This document shows, piece by piece, positions 44,142 through 52,910 of a DNA stretch of 64,000 nt. The stretch covers positions 372,001-436,000 of the forward strand of contig NZ_JAJNCU010000001.1 in NCBI RefSeq assembly GCF_021026095.1, read 5' to 3'. The translations under genes and the position numbers were made by a program. The notes under the pieces were generated by a model. That model had not been told where the DNA came from. It made no database searches and worked only from the letters and a program-made list of their open reading frames with translations. This DNA is from Salinicoccus halitifaciens. GTDB lineage: Bacteria > Bacillota > Bacilli > Staphylococcales > Salinicoccaceae. Each line of letters begins with the position of its first letter. The stretch's first letter is position 1.

Positions 44142-44558
44142 ATGAAAATATCCACACGTGGAAGATATGGTTTATATTTTATGCTCGAGCTTGCCCGGGA
44201 TTACGGCGAGCAGAGAAGAAGTGTCAAATCCGTGGCAACGGAGCGCGGGATCAGTGATCTCTACCTGGAGCAGATCGTTGCCAGTTTGAAGAAGGAGAAT
44301 CTGGTGAAGAGTACAAGAGGTGCATACGGCGGTTATGAATTGAACCATCCGCCCGAAGAAATCACTGTTGGCCAGATTTTCAAAAGTGTAGAGGAAAATA
44401 TCGTCGCAGTTGAAAGTGATGAAAAGGACGGCAAGAATGAGAGGTTCCTCTGGGGCAGGATTAGGGATGCAATCAGCGATGTGCTGGACCATACGACGCT
44501 TAAGGACATGATCGATTATGACGGTGAGGGTCTCGATGACTATATGTTCCATATATAA
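44142..44558 (+). CDS. cymR: Rrf2-family regulator CymR
   Basis: A 138-residue Rrf2-type winged helix repressor. It begins MKISTRGRYGLYFMLELA, with the recognition helix in 'ISDLYLEQIVASLKKENLVKSTRGAYGGYEL'. It lacks the three-cysteine Fe-S cluster of IscR/NsrR, and in fact has no cysteine. CymR with CysK controls cysteine uptake and synthesis genes in Bacillus and Staphylococcus. S. aureus CymR has a redox-sensing Cys25 that is absent here. The place beside rarA supports orthology. In staphylococci the cysteine desulfurase gene follows directly, but here 11 kb lie between. Confidence 0.85.
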   Translation: MKISTRGRYGLYFMLELARDYGEQRRSVKSVATERGISDLYLEQIVASLKKENLVKSTRGAYGGYELNHPPEEITVGQIFKSVEENIVAVESDEKDGKNERFLWGRIRDAISDVLDHTTLKDMIDYDGEGLDDYMFHI

Positions 44559-44580
44559 ATAATTATTCTGGAGTTTTTAT

Positions 44581-46263
44581 ATGATAATAAAAAAACGTAT
44601 CGAATACATCAACCGTTACAGGGAAATCGCCATAAACTTCTCATATGCGGGATTCGGCTTCCTGGTAGAGGAACTCGGCCTGGACGAGCTTTTGAGCCTG
44701 CCGAAGCGCATCATCCTGAGGCAGCAGAAAAGTGTTGAGGAGAAATCAAGGGGAGAGCGGGTCCGTCTGTTCATCGAGGAGATGGGGCCGACGTTCATCA
44801 AACTCGGCCAGATTGCGAGCACCCGCCCGGACCTGATTCCAAAAGACATCATCGAAGAGCTTGAAAAGCTGCAGAGTGATGTCCCGCCGTTCAGCTTTGA
44901 AGAGGTGACAAGGGTGATTGAAGAGTCACTCGGCGTGAAGACTGAAGATGTCTTTTTGAATATGGATGAAAAGCCGCTCGGTTCGGCTTCGACGGGCCAG
45001 GTCCACAAGGCCCAGACCGTGGAGGGCCAGATCGTTGCGGTGAAAGTCCAGCGTCCGGGCATCGAGAAGACGATGCGCAACGACCTTGAAATACTCCATC
45101 ATCTCGCGACCTTGGCTGAGCAGCGTATGGAGTGGGCGAAACGGTATCATCTGAAGGATATGATCGAGGAATTTTCAGAAGCGATCCTGGATGAGCTCGA
45201 CTATACGATCGAAGCCAATAATGCGGATAAGATACGCAAGCAGTTTGAAAATGATGACAGCATCAAGATTCCTGAGATGGTCAGGGAACTATCCACAAAG
45301 AATGTGCTGGTCATGGAATATATCGACGGCATACCGATCAACCACCACGATGAACTTGAAGACAAGGGTTTCTCCCGGAAAGCATTGGCTGAAAAGCTGT
45401 CGGATGCCATGTTCCATCAGATCATCGTCGAAGGGTTCTTCCACGGGGATCCGCATCCCGGGAATGTCAGCGTGCTTGAAGACGGCAGCATCACCTTCAT
45501 GGACTTCGGCATGGTCGGCAGGCTGTCGAGCGAGATGAAATATAACTTCGGCACGCTCCTGATCGGCATGATGAGGAAGGATGCATCCGCTGTCGTCCGG
45601 GCAATCACCAAAATGGGCATCGTGCCCCAGAGCGTCGATATGACCGTCCTGAACCGCGATGCCGAGAAGATCAGGGATAAGTATTACGAAGTCCCCCTCG
45701 GAGATGTGAATCTCGGTGAAGCGGTGCAGGATATCTTCCATATTGCCAATAAACACCGTATCGGTCTGCCGCAGGATTTCACCATCCTGGGGAAATCGAT
45801 CATGACCCTTGAAAGTGTGGTCAGCAGCCTGGATCCGGATTTCAGCATCATTGATGTTGCAGAACCTTTCGGCCGGCTGCTCGTCAGGGAAAAGTACGAT
45901 CCAAGGAACATAGCATCCCGGGCCTACAGCAATTTACAGGACGTAGGTGACACCGCTGTGGACGTCACGGACAACTTGAGGATATTCTCAGAATCCCTCA
46001 GGGATAAAAAGCTGCCGGTGCAGCTGTCTTTACGCCGTTTTGATGAATTGTTCAGAAGGATGGACCGGATCGGCAACCGGCTGTCGTTCAGCATCGTCCT
46101 CCTGTCCTTCAGCATCATAATGGTCGGTCTGATCGTCGGTGCCGCAATCGCGGGCCAGACGACGGTGATCTGGCAAATACCTGCGATCGAGATCGGTTTT
46201 GTGCTCGCCGTATTCCTGTTCCTCGGCCTGTTGTACTCGATTTTCAAATCAGGCAGGTTTTGA
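44581..46263 (+). CDS. ABC1/UbiB/AarF-family atypical kinase
   Basis: A 560-residue protein of the UbiB kinase-like family. The family-specific KxGQ motif is IKLGQIASTRPDLIP (near residue 78), the Ala-rich nucleotide loop is 'GSASTGQVHKA', the lysine strand 'VAVKVQRPGI', the catalytic 'FFHGDPHPGN' and the metal-binding 'FMDFGMVGRL'. Two TM helices lie at the C-terminus (about 500-522 and 530-552). UbiB proteins support quinone lipid synthesis by an ATPase activity. The gene follows cymR after 22 bases and may be cotranscribed. It ends at a shared terminator (46278-46303). Confidence 0.88.
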   Translation: MIIKKRIEYINRYREIAINFSYAGFGFLVEELGLDELLSLPKRIILRQQKSVEEKSRGERVRLFIEEMGPTFIKLGQIASTRPDLIPKDIIEELEKLQSDVPPFSFEEVTRVIEESLGVKTEDVFLNMDEKPLGSASTGQVHKAQTVEGQIVAVKVQRPGIEKTMRNDLEILHHLATLAEQRMEWAKRYHLKDMIEEFSEAILDELDYTIEANNADKIRKQFENDDSIKIPEMVRELSTKNVLVMEYIDGIPINHHDELEDKGFSRKALAEKLSDAMFHQIIVEGFFHGDPHPGNVSVLEDGSITFMDFGMVGRLSSEMKYNFGTLLIGMMRKDASAVVRAITKMGIVPQSVDMTVLNRDAEKIRDKYYEVPLGDVNLGEAVQDIFHIANKHRIGLPQDFTILGKSIMTLESVVSSLDPDFSIIDVAEPFGRLLVREKYDPRNIASRAYSNLQDVGDTAVDVTDNLRIFSESLRDKKLPVQLSLRRFDELFRRMDRIGNRLSFSIVLLSFSIIMVGLIVGAAIAGQTTVIWQIPAIEIGFVLAVFLFLGLLYSIFKSGRF

Positions 46264-46277
46264 ATACCGGACATACA

Positions 46278-46304
46278 AAAAAGAGGCCCTTGGGCCTCTT
46301 TTTA
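46278..46304. terminator. Bidirectional intrinsic terminator
   Basis: Stem AAAAAGAGGCCC and GGGCCTCTTTTT (46278-46303) with a short TT/CTTG loop. It has A and T runs on both sides and serves the UbiB-like gene on plus and lysC on minus. Confidence 0.9.
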
Positions 46305-47663
46305 ATTTACGTTTCTGAAGTATTCATTGTAGACCGCGTTCAGCGCCTTCTGGTAATCACTCATCTTCACTGCGAAGACCATGCTCGACTCCGAAGCACC
46401 CTGGTTCATCATCCTGATGTTGATGCCGTTTTCAGTCAGTGCCTTGGTCGCCTTATTGGCAAGGCCGACGGTATACTCCATGCCTTCACCGACGATGACA
46501 AGGAGGGCGAGATCGCCTTCGGTTTCCACCTTTTCCGGCTCTAGCTGGTCATTGATGTCCTCTGTGATCTGCTCGATCTTGTTGCTGCCGTCGAGGTTCC
46601 TGTTGCGGACGATGATCGAGATGTTATCGATGCCCGATGGCATATGTTCCACGGATACCCGGTGGTTTTCAAATATCTGCAGAAGCTTCCTCATATAGCC
46701 GACCTGGCGGTTCATCAGATAGTCCTTGACGGAGATCGCGGTGAAGCCCACATCACAGCTGATGCCGATCACCGGGATGTCTTTCAGGAGCTCACGCTTT
46801 GCCACAATTTTTGTACCTTCGATATGCGGTGCATTCGTATTTTTGATCATCACCGGTATCTCCACCTGATACAGCGGCTCGAGCGCCTCATCATGGAAGA
46901 TGCCGAACCCAGAGTAGGAGAGCTCCCGCATTTCACGGTAAGTCAGCTCCTCGATTGCATGCGGGTTCTCGATGAAGCCGGGATGTGCCGAATAGATATG
47001 GCTCTGATCTGTATAGTTTTCATAGATTTCCGCATCCAGGCCGCGTGCCACGATCGCACCGGAAATATCGGATCCGCCCCTCGGGAACGTGACGATATTG
47101 CCATTTTTAGACATGCCGAAGAATCCCGGTATGACGATGACTTCTTCAGCATCCTTCAATCTGGCGATGTTTTCGTATGACTCGTTCAGCAGATGCGCAT
47201 TGCTTGCCTCATCGGTGACATAGATTCCGGCTTCCTCCGGCGAATAATATTTCGCAGGCGTACCTTCGGCCGTCAGATATTCTGCAAGCATCTGGGCATT
47301 GAAGTCCTCACCGCATGATTTCAATGCATCAAGGAGCCTTGCATTATCACTGATGTTCTGGAGGTATGAGAGGATCGTGTTCCTGAATTTCTCCAGCATG
47401 GCAAGGTCGATGCCGAGGCCGGTGATGATTTCCTCATACCTGCTTAAAATCGCATCGAGCGCCTCATTATACGGAAGCCCGGTGATTTTATTCGCATGAA
47501 GCGCGATGAGCAGATCCGTCACTTTGATGTCATCGTCAAAACGCCGTCCAGGTGCACTGACGACCACTGCACCGATATCCGGATCATTCTGGATGATATT
47601 TGATACTTTTTTCAGTTGGTTGGATGATGACAATGAACTGCCACCGAATTTTGCTACTTTCAC
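46302..47663 (-). CDS. lysC: Aspartate kinase
   Basis: A 453-residue monofunctional aspartokinase of the long single-gene type (like YclM/ThrD or LysC III). The N-terminal kinase motif is KFGGSSL (5-11), the active-site segments 'FPRGGSDISGAIVARGL' and 'YTDQSHIYSAHP' are present, and two ACT domains occupy about 300-453. It phosphorylates aspartate, the first step to lysine, methionine and threonine. It starts with GTG at 47663 after AGGGTG. The gene is divergent from hom-thrC-thrB with 146 bases between, so the two transcripts probably share regulation. Confidence 0.93.
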   Translation of the reverse strand: MKVAKFGGSSLSSSNQLKKVSNIIQNDPDIGAVVVSAPGRRFDDDIKVTDLLIALHANKITGLPYNEALDAILSRYEEIITGLGIDLAMLEKFRNTILSYLQNISDNARLLDALKSCGEDFNAQMLAEYLTAEGTPAKYYSPEEAGIYVTDEASNAHLLNESYENIARLKDAEEVIVIPGFFGMSKNGNIVTFPRGGSDISGAIVARGLDAEIYENYTDQSHIYSAHPGFIENPHAIEELTYREMRELSYSGFGIFHDEALEPLYQVEIPVMIKNTNAPHIEGTKIVAKRELLKDIPVIGISCDVGFTAISVKDYLMNRQVGYMRKLLQIFENHRVSVEHMPSGIDNISIIVRNRNLDGSNKIEQITEDINDQLEPEKVETEGDLALLVIVGEGMEYTVGLANKATKALTENGINIRMMNQGASESSMVFAVKMSDYQKALNAVYNEYFRNVN

Positions 47664-47809
47664 TTGGCTGACACCCTTTTATAGAAATTTAGACTTAATA
47701 ATACACGAAATAAAAGAAAATGTGTAGATTAAGACAATATTATCTTGAATTTTTAAACTTTTCAATCTAATATGAGTATCTATAAGTATTTAATTGGAGG
47801 ATTCTAGTT

Positions 47810-49009
47810 ATGAAAATTGCTGTCTTAGGAATGGGCACCGTAGGAACTGGTGTCGTCAAAGTATTGAACACCAACAAAGAAAAGATAGAGTCATTGACCG
47901 GTGAAGAGATCAAAATCACCCACGTGTTCGCCAAAAATGTCGATAAAGCACGTGATGTGGACCTTTCCGGCATTGAGATCACGGATGATATCAATGACAT
48001 TTACAACGCGGACATCGATGCGGCCATAGAAGTGATGGGCGGAATCGACCATACATATGACATTATGATGGAGCTGCTGAATAACGGAATCCATATCGTC
48101 ACCGCAAATAAAGACCTGCTTGCTGAGAAGATCGACGACCTCACTGAAGCTGCAAATAAAAACAATGTCCATCTGAATTATGAAGCGGCCGTCGCAGGCG
48201 GCGTCCCGATCATCAGGACGATCGAAAATTCATTGAATGCAAATCAGATATCCGAAGTGATGGGCATACTGAACGGAACGACCAACTATATACTGACGAA
48301 GATGACTGTCGACGGCTGGTCTTATGAAGATGCACTCGATGATGCGAAGGCGAAAGGTTACGCAGAAGCCGATCCGACCAATGATGTGGAAGGCATCGAT
48401 GCACTGAGGAAGATCGTTCTGCTTTCGAGGCTCGCCTTCAACAGGAAAGTGGATATCAAAGACGTGCCGAGCACGGGCATCTCGAACGTCGATGCGGCGG
48501 ATATACAGATCGCGAAGGACCTCGGCTACATCATGAAGCTCGTCGGCATCAGCAAATACGACGACAGCATCAGTGCAAGCGTCGAGCCGATATTCCTGAA
48601 AGCGGACCATCAGCTCGCATCCGTCAATTATGAGAAGAATGCCGTTTACGTCAACGGCAATGCGGTGGGCGAGACGATGTACTACGGTCCCGGTGCGGGG
48701 AGCCTCGAGACTGCGAGCGCCGTCGTGTCCGATCTGATCCATGTACTGACACAGCCGGCGAACGGCAACTTCCAGCCGGCAGAAGATGCAGTGATAAAGA
48801 ACAAAGCGGTCGAATACCAGTACTACCTGCGTTTTGGCGATTCCGAGGCGGATGTCAAAAAAGCGCTTGATGGGAAAGTCGACTATAAATTGAACACTGC
48901 ACACGAATCCGTCGTCGCCGTGACGGCGAAGCTGAACATCGACCAGCTGCAAGACGCATTGGAAGGGCTCGATGTAAAAGCCAAATACCCTGTTATTGGA
49001 GATGAGTGA
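47810..49009 (+). CDS. hom: Homoserine dehydrogenase with shortened C-terminal domain
   Basis: A 399-residue homoserine dehydrogenase. The NAD(P) loop is GMGTVGTGV (7-15), the catalytic Lys/Asp segments include 'NKDLLAE', '[12 protein letters not shown]', '[10 protein letters not shown]' and '[13 protein letters not shown]'. Typical Firmicute enzymes have about 425-435 residues with a C-terminal ACT domain. Here only about 60 residues follow '[10 protein letters not shown]', too few for a complete ACT fold, and the usual Pro-Gly-Val turn is missing. Feedback by threonine may be weakened. GGAGG precedes the ATG 47810. It begins the hom-thrC-thrB operon. Confidence 0.95.
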   Translation: MKIAVLGMGTVGTGVVKVLNTNKEKIESLTGEEIKITHVFAKNVDKARDVDLSGIEITDDINDIYNADIDAAIEVMGGIDHTYDIMMELLNNGIHIVTANKDLLAEKIDDLTEAANKNNVHLNYEAAVAGGVPIIRTIENSLNANQISEVMGILNGTTNYILTKMTVDGWSYEDALDDAKAKGYAEADPTNDVEGIDALRKIVLLSRLAFNRKVDIKDVPSTGISNVDAADIQIAKDLGYIMKLVGISKYDDSISASVEPIFLKADHQLASVNYEKNAVYVNGNAVGETMYYGPGAGSLETASAVVSDLIHVLTQPANGNFQPAEDAVIKNKAVEYQYYLRFGDSEADVKKALDGKVDYKLNTAHESVVAVTAKLNIDQLQDALEGLDVKAKYPVIGDE

Positions 49010-49010
49010 G

Positions 49011-50087
49011 ATGGCCTACTGGAAAGGTTTATTGGAGGAATTCAAAGAATATCTGCCGGTGACTGATGCGACACCTGCATTGTCACTGCAGGAAGGCAAC
49101 ACGCCGCTCATCCCACTGAACTCGTTCAGCGAGGAATACGGCATCAACGTATTTGCGAAATTCGAAGGGCTGAACCCTACAGGCTCGTTCAAGGACCGCG
49201 GCATGGTCCTTGCTGTCGCCAAAGCGAAAGAGGAGGGGGCACATACGGTGATCTGTGCATCGACCGGCAACACTTCCGCCTCCGCTGCAGCATATGCATC
49301 AAGGCTCGGGATGAATACGATCGTGGTCATCCCTGAAGGCAAGGTGGCGCTCGGCAAGATCGCCCAGGCCATCGTGTACGGTGCGAAGATCGTCTCCATC
49401 CAGGGCAACTTCGACGATGCACTGAAGATCGTCCGCAAAGTCGCGGAAAACAATGAAGGTGTCACGCTCGTCAACTCGGTCAACCCCTACAGGATCGAAT
49501 GCCAGAAGACGTCCGCATTTGAAATCGTGGACGCACTGGATGAGGCGCCGGACTACCTGTTCATACCGGTCGGCAATGCCGGCAACATCTCCGCCTACTG
49601 GAAAGGGTTCAAGGAGTATCATGAGAAGAAGGGTTCGAAGCTTCCTAAAATGTTCGGCTACGAAGCGGAAGGCTCGGCGGCGATCACGAAAGATAAAGTG
49701 ATTGAGAACCCGGAAACAGTCGGCACCGCCATCAGGATCGGCAATCCGACAAGCTGGCACCTCGCAACGGCGGCACGGGACGAATCCGGCGGCCTCATCG
49801 ATTCCGTGACCGATGATGAAATACTGGAAGCATATTCAAGGCTTGCAAGGAAAGAGGGGCTCTTCGCAGAACCGGGTTCCAACGCAAGCATAGCAGGACT
49901 GATCAAGGCAGTGTCCGAAGGGCGTGTGGAAAAGGGCAGCACGGTCGTCACGATCCTTACAGGCAACGGATTGAAAGACCCGCAGACTGCAGTCGACGAA
50001 GCGGCGGTGCAGCCGAAAGTGCTGCCGAACGATGAAACGGTGATCACGGAATATATCGAAAGTCTGAACGACGATGAAGCAAATTAA
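49011..50087 (+). CDS. thrC: Threonine synthase
   Basis: A 358-residue PLP enzyme of fold type II. The PLP lysine is K61 in [11 protein letters not shown], with the phosphate-binding glycine loop '[15 protein letters not shown]'. It converts O-phosphohomoserine to threonine. ATG 49011 is nine bases after GGAG (48998-49001) and directly after the hom stop. The frame overlaps thrB by 14 bases, so the final two steps are translationally coupled. Confidence 0.96.
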   Translation: MAYWKGLLEEFKEYLPVTDATPALSLQEGNTPLIPLNSFSEEYGINVFAKFEGLNPTGSFKDRGMVLAVAKAKEEGAHTVICASTGNTSASAAAYASRLGMNTIVVIPEGKVALGKIAQAIVYGAKIVSIQGNFDDALKIVRKVAENNEGVTLVNSVNPYRIECQKTSAFEIVDALDEAPDYLFIPVGNAGNISAYWKGFKEYHEKKGSKLPKMFGYEAEGSAAITKDKVIENPETVGTAIRIGNPTSWHLATAARDESGGLIDSVTDDEILEAYSRLARKEGLFAEPGSNASIAGLIKAVSEGRVEKGSTVVTILTGNGLKDPQTAVDEAAVQPKVLPNDETVITEYIESLNDDEAN

Positions 50088-50943
50088 TCTAAAAATCCCG
50101 GCCACGAGCGCAAACCTCGGCCTGGGTTTTGATTCCATCGGTGTTGCCGTCACAAAGTTTTTAAAGATCAAAGCTTATCCAAGTGAAGCTTTCAAAATAG
50201 AGTTCCTGAACCCCGAACTGAAAGTGCTGCCGCCGGGCGAGGACAACCTCGTCATCTCCACCGCGAAAAGCATCGCCCTGAAATACAATAAGGAGATGCC
50301 GCCGGTGACGGTGGAGATGGATAGTGAAATACCGCTCGCACACGGGCTCGGCAGTTCATCGTCCGCAATCGTCGCAGGCATTGAACTGGCTGCCTACTTC
50401 TGTGATTTGAATTTGACCGACCATGATAAAATCATGCTCGGGTGTGATATCGAAGGCCATCCGGACAATATCGGCCCGTGCATCACGGGCGGGGTCTTCG
50501 TCGGTTATTACAACCACGGTGAGCTCTACTACCATGTACTGGATGACATCGATTTTTCACTGATCGTCTCCGTGCCGAATTATATGATCAACACGAATGA
50601 AGCAAGGCGGGCGCTGCCGGATTCATATGACAGGCAGACCGCGGTGAACCAGAATGCCATCAACAACGTCATGCTGTTCTCTTTATTCAACAAAGAATAC
50701 ATCGATATGGGCAGGCTGATGATGAAGGATCAGTTTCATGAAATCTACCGCCGGCCGCTCATCAAGGAATTCGATGACATCAAGGACAGTGCCCTGAAAA
50801 ACGGCGCCTATGCGACCGTCATCAGCGGTGCTGGACCAAGTGTCATGACGCTGTGCGATCAGAAGGATGTCAGCGGCATCCTGAACGATTTGAAGAAAAT
50901 ACGGAATGTCGAGCATGAAGAGCTCGAAATCTATACGAAATGA
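50074..50943 (+). CDS. thrB: Homoserine kinase
   Basis: A 289-residue GHMP kinase. The ATP loop is [13 protein letters not shown] (about 88-100), motif 1 is '[16 protein letters not shown]' at the N-terminus and motif 3 is 'GAGPSVMTL'. It phosphorylates homoserine for ThrC. It ends the threonine operon and is followed by a strong terminator. Confidence 0.96.
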   Translation: MKQINLKIPATSANLGLGFDSIGVAVTKFLKIKAYPSEAFKIEFLNPELKVLPPGEDNLVISTAKSIALKYNKEMPPVTVEMDSEIPLAHGLGSSSSAIVAGIELAAYFCDLNLTDHDKIMLGCDIEGHPDNIGPCITGGVFVGYYNHGELYYHVLDDIDFSLIVSVPNYMINTNEARRALPDSYDRQTAVNQNAINNVMLFSLFNKEYIDMGRLMMKDQFHEIYRRPLIKEFDDIKDSALKNGAYATVISGAGPSVMTLCDQKDVSGILNDLKKIRNVEHEELEIYTK

Positions 50944-50970
50944 CAGGCGGCTTCCGCCTGTCTTTTTTTA
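50942..50970 (+). terminator. Intrinsic terminator of thr operon
   Basis: Perfect 9-bp stem GACAGGCGG (50942-50950) and CCGCCTGTC (50954-50962), CTT loop and seven T residues. Confidence 0.93.
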
Positions 50971-51048
50971 TGACCGGCCGTTCTGAATGCAATTCTCATT
51001 TTATGTTAGAATGATTTATTGAGAACATAATGCAAAGGAACGATGATG

Positions 51049-51813
51049 ATGAGTCAGTTGAAAAATAAAGGTTATGCAATTTATGATTATATGGACGCCT
51101 TGAATTATAAAGGCATTGAAGAGGATTATAAGGCGCTGCTTGAGTACTTTGAATATCTGCCGGTCGATGACTACGCCCCTGAGCTGAACCGGTACAGGAG
51201 ATATTCACGTGCGCTCGTGCTGCCGGCTTCAAAAAACATCGAGTGGCTGCCGAATGTGGTGAGGGACGGCCGGGAGTATGCCGCCTATTTCCAGGGGAAA
51301 TTCAATCCGGAACACCCCGGCTCCTACCGTGAATTCCATGCGATCGACCCGCACATCCTCGAAAATACGCTGCTTAAGAAGATCATCATGGCAGACTATG
51401 AAGAAACTTTCTGGGGCGAAGAGGATATGATCATGCCGATACATGTCGGGGTGCACTTCGTCAAATTGGAAGTGGATGAAGAAGGGGAGCGTGCAGTATC
51501 CTCCCCGGACTGCCTGCATCAGGACGGGGAGCCGTTCACTTTCGCTCACCTGATTGAAAGAAGGAATGCAGAAGGCGGCATCAATGCCATCGGCGTTCCT
51601 TCAGTCAGCGGCAGGCAGCCGGAGGAAGTGGATGAGGATAAACTTCACGAGGTGTTTGAACTGAACCGTCCGCTTGAATCCTACGGTGTGGAAGATTCAT
51701 CCGTGAGCCATTATGTCGGTCCGATAACGAAAGGCGGGGGAGAGGGTCCTGCCGTCCGTTCGGTGATATTGATCGATTACCAGCTGACCGTCGTTGCGGA
51801 TATGGATGAGTGA
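51049..51813 (+). CDS. 2OG-Fe(II) dioxygenase, BsmA/isoleucine-dioxygenase family
   Basis: A 254-residue cytosolic protein of the BsmA-type 2-oxoglutarate/iron dioxygenase family. The iron site is H157-x-D159 (LHQDG), with H221 as likely distal His and R237 (RSVILID) as likely 2-oxoglutarate ligand. The best-known relative is the L-isoleucine 4-hydroxylase (IDO) of Bacillus thuringiensis, so hydroxylation of a free amino acid is plausible. It lies after the threonine operon terminator, so the link to threonine/isoleucine is suggestive only. Three tandem ATGs (51043, 51046, 51049) follow AAAGGA; the last has the best spacing. Confidence 0.75.
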   Translation: MSQLKNKGYAIYDYMDALNYKGIEEDYKALLEYFEYLPVDDYAPELNRYRRYSRALVLPASKNIEWLPNVVRDGREYAAYFQGKFNPEHPGSYREFHAIDPHILENTLLKKIIMADYEETFWGEEDMIMPIHVGVHFVKLEVDEEGERAVSSPDCLHQDGEPFTFAHLIERRNAEGGINAIGVPSVSGRQPEEVDEDKLHEVFELNRPLESYGVEDSSVSHYVGPITKGGGEGPAVRSVILIDYQLTVVADMDE

Positions 51814-51815
51814 AT

Positions 51816-51856
51816 AAAAAAGCACTGCCTGAAGATATCAGGCAGTGCTTTTTTGG
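51816..51856. terminator. Bidirectional intrinsic terminator
   Basis: A 17-bp perfect stem between 51816-51832 and 51838-51854 (core GCACTGCCTGA / TCAGGCAGTGC) with A and T runs at its ends. It separates convergent genes. Confidence 0.94.
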
Positions 51857-51872
51857 TTTTGTTCAATTTCAT

Positions 51873-52910
51873 TTATTTTGAGCGCGATTCTGATCTTCGG
51901 TCGGTCACCCGCGGGAGGATCTTATCCAGAATATCATTGATGGTGACGATCCCGATGAAATCGGAACCGTCCATGATGACGGCAAATTGCTCGCTGGACT
52001 TCCTCATTGTTGTGAGGGCCTCATGGACGAGTGTGCCGCTCTGCAGGACGAATGCGGGGCGGGAGAGATCCTTGACGGCCCGGCCCGGCGGTTCAAGCAA
52101 TGTATCACGTACATGCACTATACCGGGTGTTGCTTTATCATCGTCGATGACCAGGATCCGTTTATGGCCCGTGGACTCCGTCGCCTTTTGAATATCATGG
52201 GCTGTGGCGTCTGATTTCACGGATGTTGGATCACTGTCTGCCGTAACCAGATCGTCGACTTTCAATGTTTCCAGTTCAAGTGCACCGGAAATCGGGGTCC
52301 GGAATGAAGCGTCAAGCGCACCGACATTAGCGGAATGTTCGACAAGGTAACGGAGGGTTGCAGCATCCTGCCCCCCGACTGCGGCGCTGTCTACTGGTTC
52401 GACACCGGATGCTTTTACGAGACGGTTTGCGATTTCATTGACCCAGGTCAGTAAAGGCCTGAACAGCCAGATGAAGCCGCGTGCAGGCAGGCCGACTATG
52501 GTTGCCGAAAGTTCAGGATGGGCAATTGCCCATGATTTAGGTGCCATTTCACCGACCACCAGATGCAGGAACGTGACAATCAGCAATGATAAAAAGAATG
52601 AGGCGCCGCCTGCGAGCCAGATCGGCAGCCCGATATCAGCAAGCAGAGGTGACAACCAGGAATCCACAGCGGGCTTGGTGATCGCACCGAGTGCAAAGGT
52701 ACATGCTGTAATTCCCAATTGTGCGCCGGCAAGCATGATTGTCAGCTCGTTCACAGAGCGCAGTGCTGCACGGGCACCCCGGCTGTTGACAGCCGCCTCT
52801 TCAAGCCTGTGTCTGCGCGCACCGAGAAGTGCAAATTCTATAATGACAAAAAATGCGCTTAAAACAATGAGCAGTATTGTTGCTGCCAGAACTATCCATG
52901 GATTAGTCAT
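51873..52910 (-). CDS. DUF21/CBS-domain membrane protein (CNNM/HlyC family), short
   Basis: A 345-residue protein: DUF21 (CNNM) membrane domain with four TM helices (1-170, 'FFVIIEFALLGARRHRLEE', 'AGAQLGITACTFALGA', 'HLVVGEMAPKSWAIAHPE') and a pair of CBS domains (about 200-330). CNNM/CorC proteins export Mg2+ or Co2+. It lacks the C-terminal CorC/HlyC domain. The style of the protein (Arg-Arg-His-Arg-Leu-Glu-Glu, Ala-rich helices) is like actinobacterial tandem pairs. It overlaps the upstream longer paralogue by 8 bases, so the two likely form one unit. Confidence 0.85.
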   Translation of the reverse strand: MTNPWIVLAATILLIVLSAFFVIIEFALLGARRHRLEEAAVNSRGARAALRSVNELTIMLAGAQLGITACTFALGAITKPAVDSWLSPLLADIGLPIWLAGGASFFLSLLIVTFLHLVVGEMAPKSWAIAHPELSATIVGLPARGFIWLFRPLLTWVNEIANRLVKASGVEPVDSAAVGGQDAATLRYLVEHSANVGALDASFRTPISGALELETLKVDDLVTADSDPTSVKSDATAHDIQKATESTGHKRILVIDDDKATPGIVHVRDTLLEPPGRAVKDLSRPAFVLQSGTLVHEALTTMRKSSEQFAVIMDGSDFIGIVTINDILDKILPRVTDRRSESRSK

